A DNA stretch of 64,000 bases, taken from Aegilops tauschii subsp. strangulata (Eukaryota > Streptophyta > Magnoliopsida > Poales > Poaceae). How positions within the stretch are numbered: position 1 is the stretch's first letter; every line of letters begins with the position of its first letter. This document shows positions 22,983 to 34,105 of this stretch, in pieces. Position numbers and translations under genes: made by a program. The stretch is taken from assembly GCF_002575655.3 (NCBI RefSeq), contig NC_053038.3, positions 141,748,885 through 141,812,884 on the forward strand, read 5' to 3'. Below the pieces are notes generated by a model, which saw only the letters and a list, made by a program, of their open reading frames with translations, searched no databases and had not been told where the DNA came from.

Positions 22983-23463
22983 CTCCTCACCCTCCTCATA
23001 CTTCATTTACTCCGCTCGACCTCAACTCCCCTCGCTTGAGCTCTCAGACCTAGCGCCGCCGCTACACTCCATCCCGCCGGTGAGGAAGAAGCCTCGACCT
23101 CATCGCCATCGTACTCGCGCCGGCTGCGGAAATCTTCACTCCGCCGTTGCCCTAGTTGTATGCCGCCGCCGAGTTAGGGCGTGGGAGATCTGAATTGACG
23201 AACTTCTCGATCTCCACTCTCCACTCCTAGTTTGTCATGTTCTTCGTCAAGGGTATTAAAATATAATTTTACTACCCTACTTTGATTCTTATGATTTCCA
23301 CAAAATCCTCAAAAGGTGTTTATTCTTCAACTTCCCACTCCTTAAACACCGGAATGCTTCTATTCCTTGATTTGTTTCTCTAAGCTATGTTTTTCTTAAA
23401 GATTCCTCAACTGTGTGGATTTCCTAATATATACAACTCTGGAACCTCAGTCAAGAATGCTTA

Positions 23464-26400
23464 GTGAAATTCCTCAAGACAACTATGGTCAAATTCCTCA
23501 AACTTGATACTTTTGAAAAATTTCTGAGAACGCATATGACCTCTCCAAATTCTTCGCACCTATACTCTGTTAACAGGTACAAAATGTCTGCTGTTGAATC
23601 ACTAGGTTCTCATCAACATAACTCATTTGAATCATTCCTTGAAGAAAATTTGCGCACTTCCTCAGAAACATCCAAAGTTCAAAGTCCTCAAGTGAGGAAA
23701 ATGGCAGATGGGAAGAGACCTCAGAAGGGAGGCAAAAGGCCAGCGTTTGAAATCCTCGAGGACATATACGATGAATATTGCACACCCGATGAAGAAACTC
23801 ATGGGAAGGAGAACAAGAATCAGTGCAAAGTGTGCATACAGAGGATTGAGAGGAGATGGGCAAAGGAATGGGGGGAATATCGTTATGTAACTCCCGAGTA
23901 CATGAAGAAATTCGCTGTAAAACCTCCATGTTCAAGACCACCCTTGGCTGCTCGCCAACGAGCTGATCCCACCAACGTGAGGCGCATTGAGGAATTTCCA
24001 AAAGAATGGGCCAAGCGCCAAGCCAAGCTTTAGAAAGCTGCTGCAGAAGCAGTGAGGAAATTTAATGAGGATTCTCAAGCTGCTGCCACTGAGGCCTCAG
24101 CTAGTAAAACTACACCAAAGAAGGCCATTCTGAAGAAGTCTGTTGTGAAGAAATCTTCAAGCTCAATGCCCTCACGGCCAAGTTCTTCAACGGCAAAGCT
24201 CTCAGGACAAATTCCTCAAGCAACTTCTTCAAGGCAGTGCCAATCCCCTCAGTTGCTTCAAAATCCTCAGCAGCTGCCACAAAGTCCTCAACACAGTGCA
24301 CCTTGCAACGTGTCAGCGGACTGCAGGCTTCTCTATTGCCTCATGGGCATCTGCATCTTCCTCAGCTCAACCACTATCCTCAAGTGGTCCAACTTTGCTG
24401 AAGGTCAAGTCCACTGCTGGACGTGGAAAAGAGGCCAAGTCCTCACAAGAAGCATGTGGCATTCCATGTTCCGTCTGATGACGATATGAAGCTGATGATG
24501 AAGAACCGATTGAAATCATCAAAGATAGACTAGAAAGGGCTGCAAAAGTCAAAGGCAGCTATGTACCTCTTATGCTGGATCCGAAGAAGATCCTCGATTT
24601 CATTGACATATGGCACAAAGATCCCAACACTCCACTACTCGACTTTAACCTCACTCCTGGTCAAAGTCACATGCCGACCGCCTTCATAGGCGAAGAAAAA
24701 TGGAAATTTCAAAAGGCTAGGCAAGTCAAGAAGGCCAAGTACAAGAAGGAGCAATTGTTGAGGAACATCCTTCTTACACTGGCTCCTGAAGAACTTGTCA
24801 CTGTTCAGAAAGACATCAGGGACCTCAGTGATGAATTTGACAGATATCATGCAGATTGGCTCAGTGCCAAAGTCAGATTTGTCTAGATTGCCAAGAACCT
24901 CAAGGCAGACATTGCAGCACCATTGCAACAACAAATTCCTCAAGCTGAAGCATCTGCTCAGCATTCTGAAGAAATTGCAAGCGCAACTGATGAAAATCAG
25001 GCTATTGAAGAAGCTACCAGGGCTGCTGAAGAAATTCCAGCTCCTGAAAACAATGCAAGGGCAACCACCAATGTTGCGCCTAAAGAACAACCCAGGCCAG
25101 CTGAAGAATCTGTTGTCTCTGAAGAAACTGAGAATGCTAGAGCGACTGCATCAGTCGTGCCTGAAGAAAATGCACCAACTTCATCTACTCCTCCAGAAAA
25201 ATCTTCAAAGGTGAAAAAAACCACACTTCCTTCTACATCAGAAGTGAAGAAAACAAAGGCTGCAGAGAAGGAAGCCGCAAAGAAGAGGAAAGCACCAACC
25301 TCCGCAGAGTCCTCAGCTCGCAAGAAAGTGAGGACTTTGACGAGCTCTTTCAATGAAACAATTGATGATGTCCCTATCTCAATAGTGCCATTAAAGGAGC
25401 TCATTCCGTTTGGTGAAGAATATGTCATTCCAGATGACACTAATGAAGAAAATCCTTCGCCTGCTTCCTCGGAGCAATTGGATGAAGAAATTGATGTGGA
25501 AGATGTTGTTTCCACACCATTGGTATCATCGACCGTGCCTCAGTTCACTGCTGAAGAGGCGGGCATTGGAGAAATTGAAGAATATGTGGACATTAGCTCT
25601 ACAACCCCTGTGCTGAATGATTACTATTGGGAAAATCTTCACCCCAACTCTCCAATGGCCACACCTCTGCATCCAATTCCCAGTCCCCTGTGCAGACTGA
25701 AGAAATATTAACAGGATCTGAAGGACGCCCAACTTCTCTCTAGTCCATACTTGAAGAAATTCCAGCCGCAACAGCTGAACAAATAGGGAATCAGACTGCT
25801 GCTGAAGAACCTGAAGCTTCAATTCCTCAGTCGGCAGGACCAGAGGTTGTGACTCAACAAATTGTGAGCCCTGCTACTGCAAATCTTCAGCCCAAGCCTC
25901 AAAATCCTCATGCAAAGATGCCATAATTCAAAAATGTTGATTTCTTCGTTGTGCATCATTTCTTCACTGATGCAAATCCATATGACTCGGCAAGACTAAG
26001 GCTTAAGAGGTTTTGGACAGCAAGCTAGATGAACTTCTATACAACTGTTCTGTTTGACAAGGACAAGGTATTTCAGCACCGTCAAATTCCTCATGTGGAT
26101 ATGGAGTCCATTCCATGCTTCCAACCAGTTATCAATGTTCTTCACGAAGTTGGGCTCCTAAGTTTCTGTGCTGATATCTGTGATTAGAATGAAGAGCTAA
26201 TTCTTCAGTTCTATGCGACCCTGCATCTCACTGGAACTGTTGCTGATGTCAATTCATGGGTGCTAGACTGGATGAGTGAAAACACTCATTATAAAGCTCC
26301 GGCCTCTGAATTGCGTCATGCCATTCCAGTCAGTACTCCACTGAAGGCAAAAGGCTGAACTATGAAGAACCTGAACTTCAAAATCATCTGATGCAAATGC

Positions 26401-26600
26401 TGATGAAGCCTTTGCATTCTGGCCAAGCTCCAAGAACCACCTTCCTAGTGAAGGATTTGTTATATGTGCCAAGGACAATATACCGCATCCTGACCAAAAC
26501 CCTCAGTCTGATCAAAGGCCACAACTCAGAAGAAGAAGAAGTTGTTGGCATCATGAAGAATCTGCTATTCAACATCATACATGGGATCCCCATTAACTAT
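23464..26600 (+). pseudogene. Third ORF of the Copia element (downstream of pol), relic
   Basis: Open pieces in succession make one long protein relic. They are 23464-24033 (with MADGKRPQKGGKRPAFEIL), 24572-24886 and 24923-25711 (Glu/Ala/Pro-rich, with a KKTKAAEKEAAKKRKAP basic stretch that resembles a nuclear signal), then 25930-26600 in several frames. The last part shows FFTDANPYDSARLRLKRFW and NEELILQFYATLHLTG, phrases I associate with a domain found in plant transposon-related proteins. Sireviruses often carry an extra, so-called env-like ORF here. I see no convincing signal peptide or membrane segment, so I do not call it an envelope. It is cut at 26600 by the CACTA-like element. Confidence 0.6.
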
Positions 26601-28150
26601 CACTACTGTAGGATGCTGCTAACGCGACACTACGATCAGAGACCCTTCGACGAAATTGTGTGCGATGCAATAATCGCAAACGATGGTGTAAAAAAAAGAT
26701 CAAAAAAGGTGTAAAACATTTGGGATGACGGATCCATCAAACACGGTTCCGATTTTGGTTGCGTGTGTGATGATGGGCATATGGTTCAATTCAATTAACT
26801 GTTTGCGATGAGGAGGAACAAAAGAAACGAGCTACCAGATGAAGGCATGTGCGATGTACAATATACGGCTCGCTCGGATGAAATGTTTGTGATGAGGCGG
26901 AACAACAGAAACGGGCAGCCAGATGAAGGGGTGTGCGATATACGGCATATAGTTCACTCGGATGAACTATTTGCGTTGAGCCAAGAGAACAGAAATGGTT
27001 CAACTTAACAAGATATGTGTGAAACGCGGCAAACAGGTCTGTAATCGGAAATGTGTGGGAAGATCGATAACAACACATACGATTCCTGTTAACAAGCAGT
27101 ATGTGTTGTGAGCAAACGATTGATGGTATACAATTGTCAGTGATTGATGAAATCATCACCGACGGGTTCCATTGTTTAGTCTGTGTCTGATGTGATTTGC
27201 TCTATCTACAGAGCATCAACATATATACTTAAAAAGATAGCATTGCATAACCAAATTAAGCATACAATTACACAAGTGACTACACACAAAACATTTCCAC
27301 ACACCAAAGTAAGAAATTACATGCACACTAAACTTGGAGAAATGAGGATCTAATCATCTACTTCTTGTTGCGACGACGCTTGCCATTGCTCTGCTTCTGG
27401 CTGGATCCCTGGCTGTTTTGGGGAAGGAGGCACTTCCTCATGTCAATGATCCGCCAGTACATGTCGTAGCTCGTGTACACACTTCCTTGGCCGCGTACAC
27501 GACGTGAGCTTTGTCGAGTTTCTCCATCCAGGCCGAGTGCCAAGCACGCTTGTGCTTGTTGCAGGAATCCTTCATGTCTCTGTAGTAGGGGTCGATGATG
27601 GCCTCGGCGAGGTGAACCAGTGAGTCCTTCTCATGCTCCTTGCTGCCCTAGATCTTGTATTGGCCCTGGATGTCGACAAGATTCTGGCAGGCGATGCCCA
27701 AATTCTTGAGCACCTTAACATCGTTGGTGATGTCCACCATAGCGAACATGTAGTGGGGGCTTTCAAACCTGGCAAAACAATGGTTGAGCACCTTGTGGCC
27801 AGGCAATAGTGGTAGACAAGGACGTGGTTGCACACGCACATATGGGCGACTGCGACCTTGGGACGAGACCCGGCACGAGCGCGGCTGTACTCGAGGTCGA
27901 ACCCGACCACCTTGTACTTCTTCTCGGCAACCAACAGCTCCATGGTGTGGATGGAGTGCTCCACCCAGACCGGGTTGTTGGTGTACACCACCGAGAGCTC
28001 CGTGAACCTTTGGTGGGTGTCCACCATGGCATGCATGGTGAATTGCTGCTCATCGTCAGCAGCCACTCAGAGCGCCATTGGAGCCGCGCCTGATACCCTC
28101 TAAGAACTTGTCGTGGTGGGTGTGCTTCTTGCAATGGTGGGGCGCGATCG
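26601..28150. mobile_element. CACTA-like transposon, copy 2 (left end plus exonuclease gene)
   Basis: It opens CACTACTGTAGGATGCTGCT, matching copy 1 at 7322 over its first 100 bp with few differences. Subterminal repeats (GTGTGCGAT, AACACGGTTCCGATTTTGG, ATGAACTATTTGCG) follow, then a minus-strand exonuclease relic. Homology to copy 1 is clear to about 28130. Subterminal-like phrases (GGGCACACGGT, TATGTGCAATAATGTCG) near 28570-28610 suggest it reaches about 28660, but no right terminus is identified. It lies inside the Copia ORF3. Both copies follow the bases TAT. Confidence 0.65.
27358..28078 (-). pseudogene. 3'-5' exonuclease (WRN/DEDDy-like) relic, copy 2
   Basis: The ATG at 28078 is followed by a TGA three codons later. 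A second reading begins VAADDEQQFTMHAMVDTH and holds Exo I as YKVVGFDLEY. A frameshift near 27790 moves the Exo II region (FAMVDITNDVKVLKN) to another frame, and a TAG follows QYKI. The C-terminal part ends KRRRNKK at 27358. The Exo III position reads YAAKEVC where copy 1 has YAAKDAY, so the last catalytic Asp and the neighbouring residues are altered. The two copies differ throughout and share the antisense placement in the element. Confidence 0.68.
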
Positions 28151-28990
28151 AAAGGTTGAAGAGACACAAGGCTTAAATGGCCGCTGTAACAAATGGGGGC
28201 CAGCCGACCTATAATCGTCACGTCTTGTCACAACGTTCATAGCGGAGGATTCCAGTGCACGCTTGACAACTCCGCACTGCACGCGTTTTGTTTGACCACG
28301 CGTGGGATCGAAGGGGCGCCAAATGTATAATCGGTGAGCCTTTTCCCGCGCTACCACGCAGTTTACCGTGCAAGCTTCCCACCCAGCTAGTTTGGCCACA
28401 CATCAGCTAGAAGAGGGACAAATTGTGGGCGTTTAATTGGAAAAAGATTTGTAAAAACGAAGTGTGTGGAATGACTTCGGTCATAAGTTTACCCGTGGGT
28501 GATGAGGTCAAAGTTACACAGAAGGGTGATGATGGACACTCGAGTGCGATAATTAATTATGCGCTCTACAGGGCACACGGTGGAAGAAACCAACTATGTG
28601 CAATAATGTCGAAGATCGCAGTCGAGTTAGCTATACAAATCGTGTGCTGTGACATTGACAAGGTAAACAGATTTGAGAATGGTTAATAAAATCTAAGACC
28701 ATTGCATATTAGGGTCAAAATAGTGCTACCAATATACGAGTCTCATATGATGCCATTTCAACGATTGTACCACAAAAGCTCAAAATATTACAAGGTTCAA
28801 ATTCTAGAGTTACATGGCTCAAATTCGAAGATTACAAGGTTCAAACTGATACTAGAAATGAAATTCAGCTCATCGGCTGCAAACGCTCGCGCTGATCCGC
28901 CGAACATGGATATCGGAGAGGTTCAAACTAATATTACCACTTCTAAGTCTGGTTTCAAAACCTCATGATTTTTCCAAAGGGGTCAGCCAC
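28151..28990. other. Transposon tail and 3' flank of the FBD gene relic
   Basis: The first part is probably the remainder of the CACTA-like element. From about 28740 the sequence reads on the minus strand as the 3' end and UTR of the FBD relic (a VADPFGK reading follows its stop). No separate gene is supported. Confidence 0.4.
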
Positions 28991-29586
28991 TTAGAAGTCA
29001 TGTATGGGGTTGACACGATGACTTCCGATTAGTCTGTCATCTGAAGTTCGAAAATGAAATTCTGCATTTTTGGAGCCTATTCCATTCTGCCGCAGGCGCT
29101 GGCGCTGATCAACAAACCATTCATTTTTGCGAAATAAATGTAGGGAAAACCTCATTACCTTCAGCACCCTTGCTCTGACAACAAAGAACCTGGCGAATAT
29201 AATCTTCGATAAGGTCCCTCGGTAGGAGTTCAAAGTAATTTCTGAAAGATCCAGATCTAGGCATTCGACGTGATTGTTATATTGTATCACATTATCCACC
29301 ATTGGGCCTAATCTTTTCTGCAAAAGAAGAAAACGTGTTAGTGCGTACATGCAGTTTTGAACACTACTACAGGCCTATTTGGTTTGCAGGATTTGTAAAA
29401 TGCACTAACATGCCATCTTCGATCTGACATGATTAACATGGGCATTAACATGCCATCTTTGATCTTCACAAGAGGTTGGAGTGGATGAAAAGTTCCCTAA
29501 GAAAACTAGTACAGATGAATCCAAAGGAGAAATGCATATGGATTGTAACCATATGGATCAAGCAACTAATAAGGTGGGGGGCATGT

Positions 29587-30057
29587 TGAGGGAGTCCTGG
29601 ATTAAGGGGTCCTCGGACTGCCGGACTATGTACTTTGGCCGGACTATTGGACTATGAAGATACAAGATTGAAGACTTCGTCCCGTGTCCGGATGGGACTC
29701 TCCTTTGCGTGGAAGGCAAGCTTGGCAATTCGGACATGTAGATCTCCTCCCTTGTAACCGACTCTGTGTAACCCTAGCCCCCTCTGGTGTCTACATAAAC
29801 CGGAGGGTTTAGTCCGTAGGACAACGACAATCATAATCATAGGCTAGCTTCTAGGGTTTAGCCTCTACGATCTCGTGGTAGATCAACTCTTGTAATACTC
29901 ATATCATCAAGATCAATCAAGCAGGAAGTAGGGTATTACCTCCATCGAGAGGGCCCGAACCTGGGTAAACATTGTGTCCCCCGCCTCCTGTTACCATCCG
30001 CCTTAGACCCACAGTTCGGGACCCCCTACCCGAGATCCGCCGGTTTTGACACCGACA
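29587..30057 (+). repeat. Left LTR of the Veju-like element
   Basis: This LTR has a CTACATAAACCGGAGGG region where the right copy reads CTATATAAACCGGAGGG. The TATA-like box is therefore weakened in the left LTR by a single T-to-C change. Confidence 0.9.
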
Positions 30058-30249
30058 TTGGTGCTTTCATTGAGAGTTCCACTGTGCCGTCACCATAAGG
30101 CTTGATGGCTCCTTCGATCATCGGCAACGATGCGATCCAGGGTGAGGTTTTTCTCCCCAGACAGATCTTCGTATTCGGCGGCTTCGTACTACGGGCCAAC
30201 TCCCTTGGCCATCTGGAGCAGATCGAAAGCTACGCCCCTGGCCATCAGG

Positions 30250-32776
30250 TCAGGTTTGGAAGCTTGAACTATACTGCCGACATCCGCGGAGACTTGATCT
30301 TCGACGGATTCGAGCCTTGGCATTTTGTGCGTTCTCGAGGGCCTTTGCAAGCTCGGACCCTTGTGTCTTAGAGTCATGCTCCAAGGACTCGTACTTCTTG
30401 ACATAGTCCTGGAGCTCTTGCTGCACCTCGCCGACTCGGGCCTCTTGCTTCTCGTGCTCTGCGCGCTCCTTGGCCGCTTTGCCTTTGGCCTCGAACAACG
30501 CCTTCTTTAGGGCCGCCACTTCGGTCATGGCCCCTAGCAAAATTTATGACGATCCTGTGATCTAACAAACCACCTTTCTTTTTCTTTATCAATAAACAGA
30601 CGGGGTATCACTTACCTTTGTTCTCTTCGAGCTGCCTCTTGGTAAGGCCGAGCTCTTCCTTGGACCTCTCAAGGTCCCGCTTCAGTACGGAGACCTCCGC
30701 AGTACGTGCGGCAGCGGCCAGCAGCGAAGCCTGATTATGCACATAGACATATTCTTATTAGACTCCTGTGATTATCATTTGATCCTCTGTTCGGCCTTTC
30801 TTTGTGAACACCAAACAGAGCATCAGGGGCTACTGTCTATGCTGTAACATTTTCTTATAATTTGATTACTTACCTCAAAGCCTGTTAGGAGGCTGGCACA
30901 GGCTTCAGTCAGCCCGCTTTTGGTGGACTGAAGCTTCTCGACCACCGCACTCATGATAGTGCGGTGCTCTTCATTGATGGAAGCGCCGCGAAGCGCTTCC
31001 AGCAAGTTGTCCGATGCCTCTAGATGGATAGAGGCCATTGGCACGGATGACTTGCCCCTCTTAGCGAGGGCTCGCCTGACAGAGTCCAGAACCACTGGAG
31101 GTTCCGGCGCAGTGTTCGGCTGGGGGCTAGACTTGCCGTCCCCGGCATTAGGGCCCATGGGAGTTTTGCCCCTCGTGCGCCCACCGTCCGGAATGTCGCC
31201 TTGGCGCGCCTCCGAAACTGTCCCCCCTTGGTTTAGTACCCTTGAGACAACACCTCGACGTCGTCCATAGGGCGGGGGGAGGAGGCGGTCGGGAGTGAAT
31301 CGCTGTTCATATCCGACGGGTCCAGAGAATCCTCTGAAGAGGATACGTCGATATGGGCTCTGGATGGACTGCATGATCATGTTCGGCATGGTAAGAAGCA
31401 ATAAAATAAAACATACCAAGAACTATTATGGTATCCGGATACTTACAACTTCGCCAAGGGCTTGTCCCTGGGCAACCACTCCTCGTCGCTGAAAGCGGCT
31501 GTTGTGGAGCCGTCCGGAAGGAGGGTCCTTCCCTTCTTGGACCCTTCGGCCTCCCCAGATGGGGCGGCCTTCCTTTTCTTGTCTCCCCCGACTGGGGGGG
31601 GGGAGAACTTTCCTCTTCCTCCTCCTCGTTTTCGTGGGAGGAGTGCGCCTCGGTGTTTTCGGACGATGAGTCCGATATGACCTTGCGCCGGAGACCTTTC
31701 CTGGTCCCCGCGGCCTTCTTCTTGGCGCCTCATAAGGCGCTGGAACCAGCATCTCCGTTAGGAGAGCATCTGCTGGATCTTCAGGCAGGGGGGCTGGACA
31801 GTCGATCTGCTCCGCTGTCGCCACCCAGTCCTGTTAAAATGGCATGGAGACTCAGACCCCTCACACTATTATGCTGGGCAAAGAAACATTTTGTGAGATA
31901 TAAAAGACTTACCGGATTGGCAGGGCGCTTTGCGCTGAGTCCGCGATCCTCGGTAAGAGGAGCAGGTACCTCGGCGCCCTTGAACAACACCTTCCAGACG
32001 TCTTTGTACATCGTGTCAAAAAGCTCTCGCAGCATCTGGTGCTCGGCCGGGTCAAACTCCCACATATTGAATGCCCGTCTTTGGCATGGGAGGATTCAGC
32101 GGAAGAGCATGACCTGGACCACGTTGACAAGCTTGATTTTCTTGCTTATCATATTCTTGATACATTTCTGTAGTCCAGTCAGCTCCACTGACAAACCCCA
32201 GGATAGGCCCTTCTCTTTCCAGGAGGTGAGCCGCATGGGGATGCTGGATCAAAATTCGGGGGCCGCCACCCAGTTGGTGTCGCGCGGCTCGGTGATGTAG
32301 AACCACCCCGATTGCCACCCCTTCACGGTCTCCACATAGGAGCCTTCAAGCCAGGTGACATTGGGCATTTTGCCCACCATGGCGCCTCCACACTCCGCCT
32401 GCTGACCGACTACCACCTTTGGCTTCACGTTGAAGGTCTTCAGCCATAGGCCGAAGTGGGGCTTGATGCGAAGGAAGGCCTCGCACACGACGATAAACGC
32501 CGAGATGTTGAGGATGATATTAGGGGCCAGATCATGGAAATCCAGCCCGTAGTAGAACATGAGCCCACGGACAAATGGGTGGAGGGGAAATCCCAGTCCG
32601 CGGACGAAGTGGGTAAGGAATACAACCCTCTCATGGGGTTCTGGAGTAGGGATGATCTGCCCCGCATCTGGGAGCCGGTACGCGATATCTACGGCTAGGT
32701 ATCCAGCTCCCCGGAGCTTCGTAATGTCCTCCTCCGTAACGGAGGAGACCATCCACTTGCCTCCCACTCCGGACAT
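30250..32776 (-). pseudogene. Antisense intron-containing gene of the Veju-like element
   Basis: Five exons are read on the minus strand: 32776-31913, 31830-31447, 31368-30874, 30730-30616 and 30533-30250. All four introns have GT and AG ends, and all four donors read GTAAGT. Exon 1 starts MSGVGGKWMVSSVTEEDI and includes LHPFVRGLMFYYGLDFHDLA and ISAFIVVCEAFLRIKPHFGL, matching what I know of the putative gypsy-type transposon domain (Transposase_28, PF04195). Exon 1 has two stops (near 32250 and 32112). The later exons are charged; the last two are coiled-coil-like (ELGLTKRQLEENK, AALKKALFEAKGKAAKERAE). The gene runs opposite to the LTR orientation, so the retrotransposition transcript would carry it as its complement. 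Function is unknown. Confidence 0.75.
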
Positions 32777-33328
32777 GTTTGGAGTGGTTTTGCGGAGAAG
32801 ATGCGAACTTGGGCGCTGGAGCTCGAGTGCGCGAGAATGGATTGACAGGGAAGAAGAAGGCGTGGGTAAAAAAGATTAGTCCTTGTCCCTTTATAAGGGC
32901 GGAAGAAACTATGCACCTCCCCACCTGCCTGGTAAACTCGCTTATTCCCCAAGCGCCGTAATTGATGGCGCGGTTGGGTTACCCACACCTGTATTGATGG
33001 GAATCCCGTGATAAGGGGACACGATCTCTGCTTCGACAAGACGTGCCAAGAAAACCGCCTCGCAATATGTGCAGTAGCTGATTGAGAAAAATGGTTCGAA
33101 CAATGACCAGGCCATGACGTGATGTCACGTTATGAAATGTGTCAGTAGATTAGATTTGTGGGATGTTATACTCTCTACGGTGGTATGTGGAATTTGTTTT
33201 GCAGAGCCGGACACGATCCTTGTGTTCGAAATCTTCTATGGAGTATTCAGAGGAAGAACCTGCCTTGCAATGCCGAAGACAATCTGCGCGCCGGACTCAT
33301 CGTCATTGAAGCCTGGTTCAGGGGCTAC

Positions 33329-33798
33329 TGAGGGAGTCCTGGATTAAGGGGTCCTCGGACTGCCGGACTATGTACTTTGGCCGGACTGTGGGACTATGAA
33401 GATACAAGATTTAAGACTTCGTCCCGTGTCCGGATGGGACTCTCCTTTGCGTGGAAGGCAAGCTTGGCAATTCGGATATGTAGATCTCCTCCCTTGTAAC
33501 CGACTCTGCGTAACCCTACCCCCTCCGGTGTCTATATAAACCGGAGGGTTTAGTCCGTAGGACAACGACAATCATAATCATAGGCTAGCTTCTAGGGTTT
33601 AGCCTCTACGATCTCGTGGTAGATCAACTCTTGTAATACTCATATCATCAAGATCAATCAAGCAGGAAGTAGGGTATTACTTCCATCGAGAGGGCCCGAA
33701 CCTGGCTAAACATTGTGACCCCTGCCTCCTGTTACCATCCGCCTTAGACGCATAGTTCGGGACCCCCTACCCGAGTTCCGCCGGTTTTGACACCGACA
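33329..33798 (+). repeat. Right LTR of the Veju-like element
   Basis: A TATATAAA box lies at about 33532-33539, about 200 bases into the LTR. Differences from the left LTR are scattered substitutions and one or two small indels. Confidence 0.9.
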
Positions 33799-34105
33799 CA
33801 TGTATGTACTGAAATCCTCCAAAAGAATCCTTCAGAAATCGTAGTACATTGTCATTGTAAATTTGGAAAAAGGTGTCACAAATTGAACTCCCTTATGGTT
33901 AACATTCAACAGGAAAGGAACATCACCTTGATATATAGCTTCTCCAAGAACGAAAAGCATCTCAGGAAACTGACAACTTGCTCCAGGTTGGGGCCGATAG
34001 ATTCTAGTGCCAAGACCTTCACTGTGCACAGTTTCGGGGTCAAGCTTGTCGGAATCATTTTCTGAATGACAGACGAACAAACATCTTAAAAATTAGAAAT
34101 AATGT

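Larger units (their letters stand above)
8741..26600 (+). mobile_element. Decayed Copia (Maximus/Sirevirus-type) retrotransposon, 3' end missing
   Basis: One element can be followed through two later insertions: 5' LTR, initiator-Met PBS, gag with CCHC knuckle, protease, integrase, RT and RNase H in Copia order, then a long third ORF. From memory the LTR and third ORF match the Triticeae Maximus family, a member of the Sirevirus lineage, in which an extra ORF downstream of pol is usual. Solo LTRs interrupt it at 13239-14558 and 14754-18899. Every coding block has stops or frameshifts. No second copy of this LTR is found in the window. The element ends at 26600 where a CACTA-like terminus starts. 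Confidence 0.88.
29587..33798 (+). mobile_element. Complete Veju-like LTR retrotransposon, TSD CATGT
   Basis: Two direct LTRs of 471 and 470 bp (29587-30057 and 33329-33798) start TGAGGGAGTCCTGGATTAAG and end GGTTTTGACACCGACA. CATGT flanks both sides (29582-29586 and 33799-33803), so the element is complete, 4212 bp. A conserved-looking segment TTGGTGCTTTCATTGAGAG follows the left LTR where a primer site should be, and a purine-rich GGTTCAGGGGCTAC precedes the right LTR. No gag-pol is present on the plus strand, so it is non-autonomous. By eye the LTRs differ at roughly 3-4% of positions. The name Veju is from memory. Confidence 0.9.

Noticed and set aside
22974..23250. Host gene promoter captured inside the Copia element
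   Set aside because: TATA box and leader are suggestive, but the same region may be native to the family. Kept only as a possible internal promoter.
31428..32300. Plus-strand ORF of 290 codons in the Veju-like element
   Set aside because: It is the shadow of the antisense gene, whose domain motifs and splice sites are on the minus strand.
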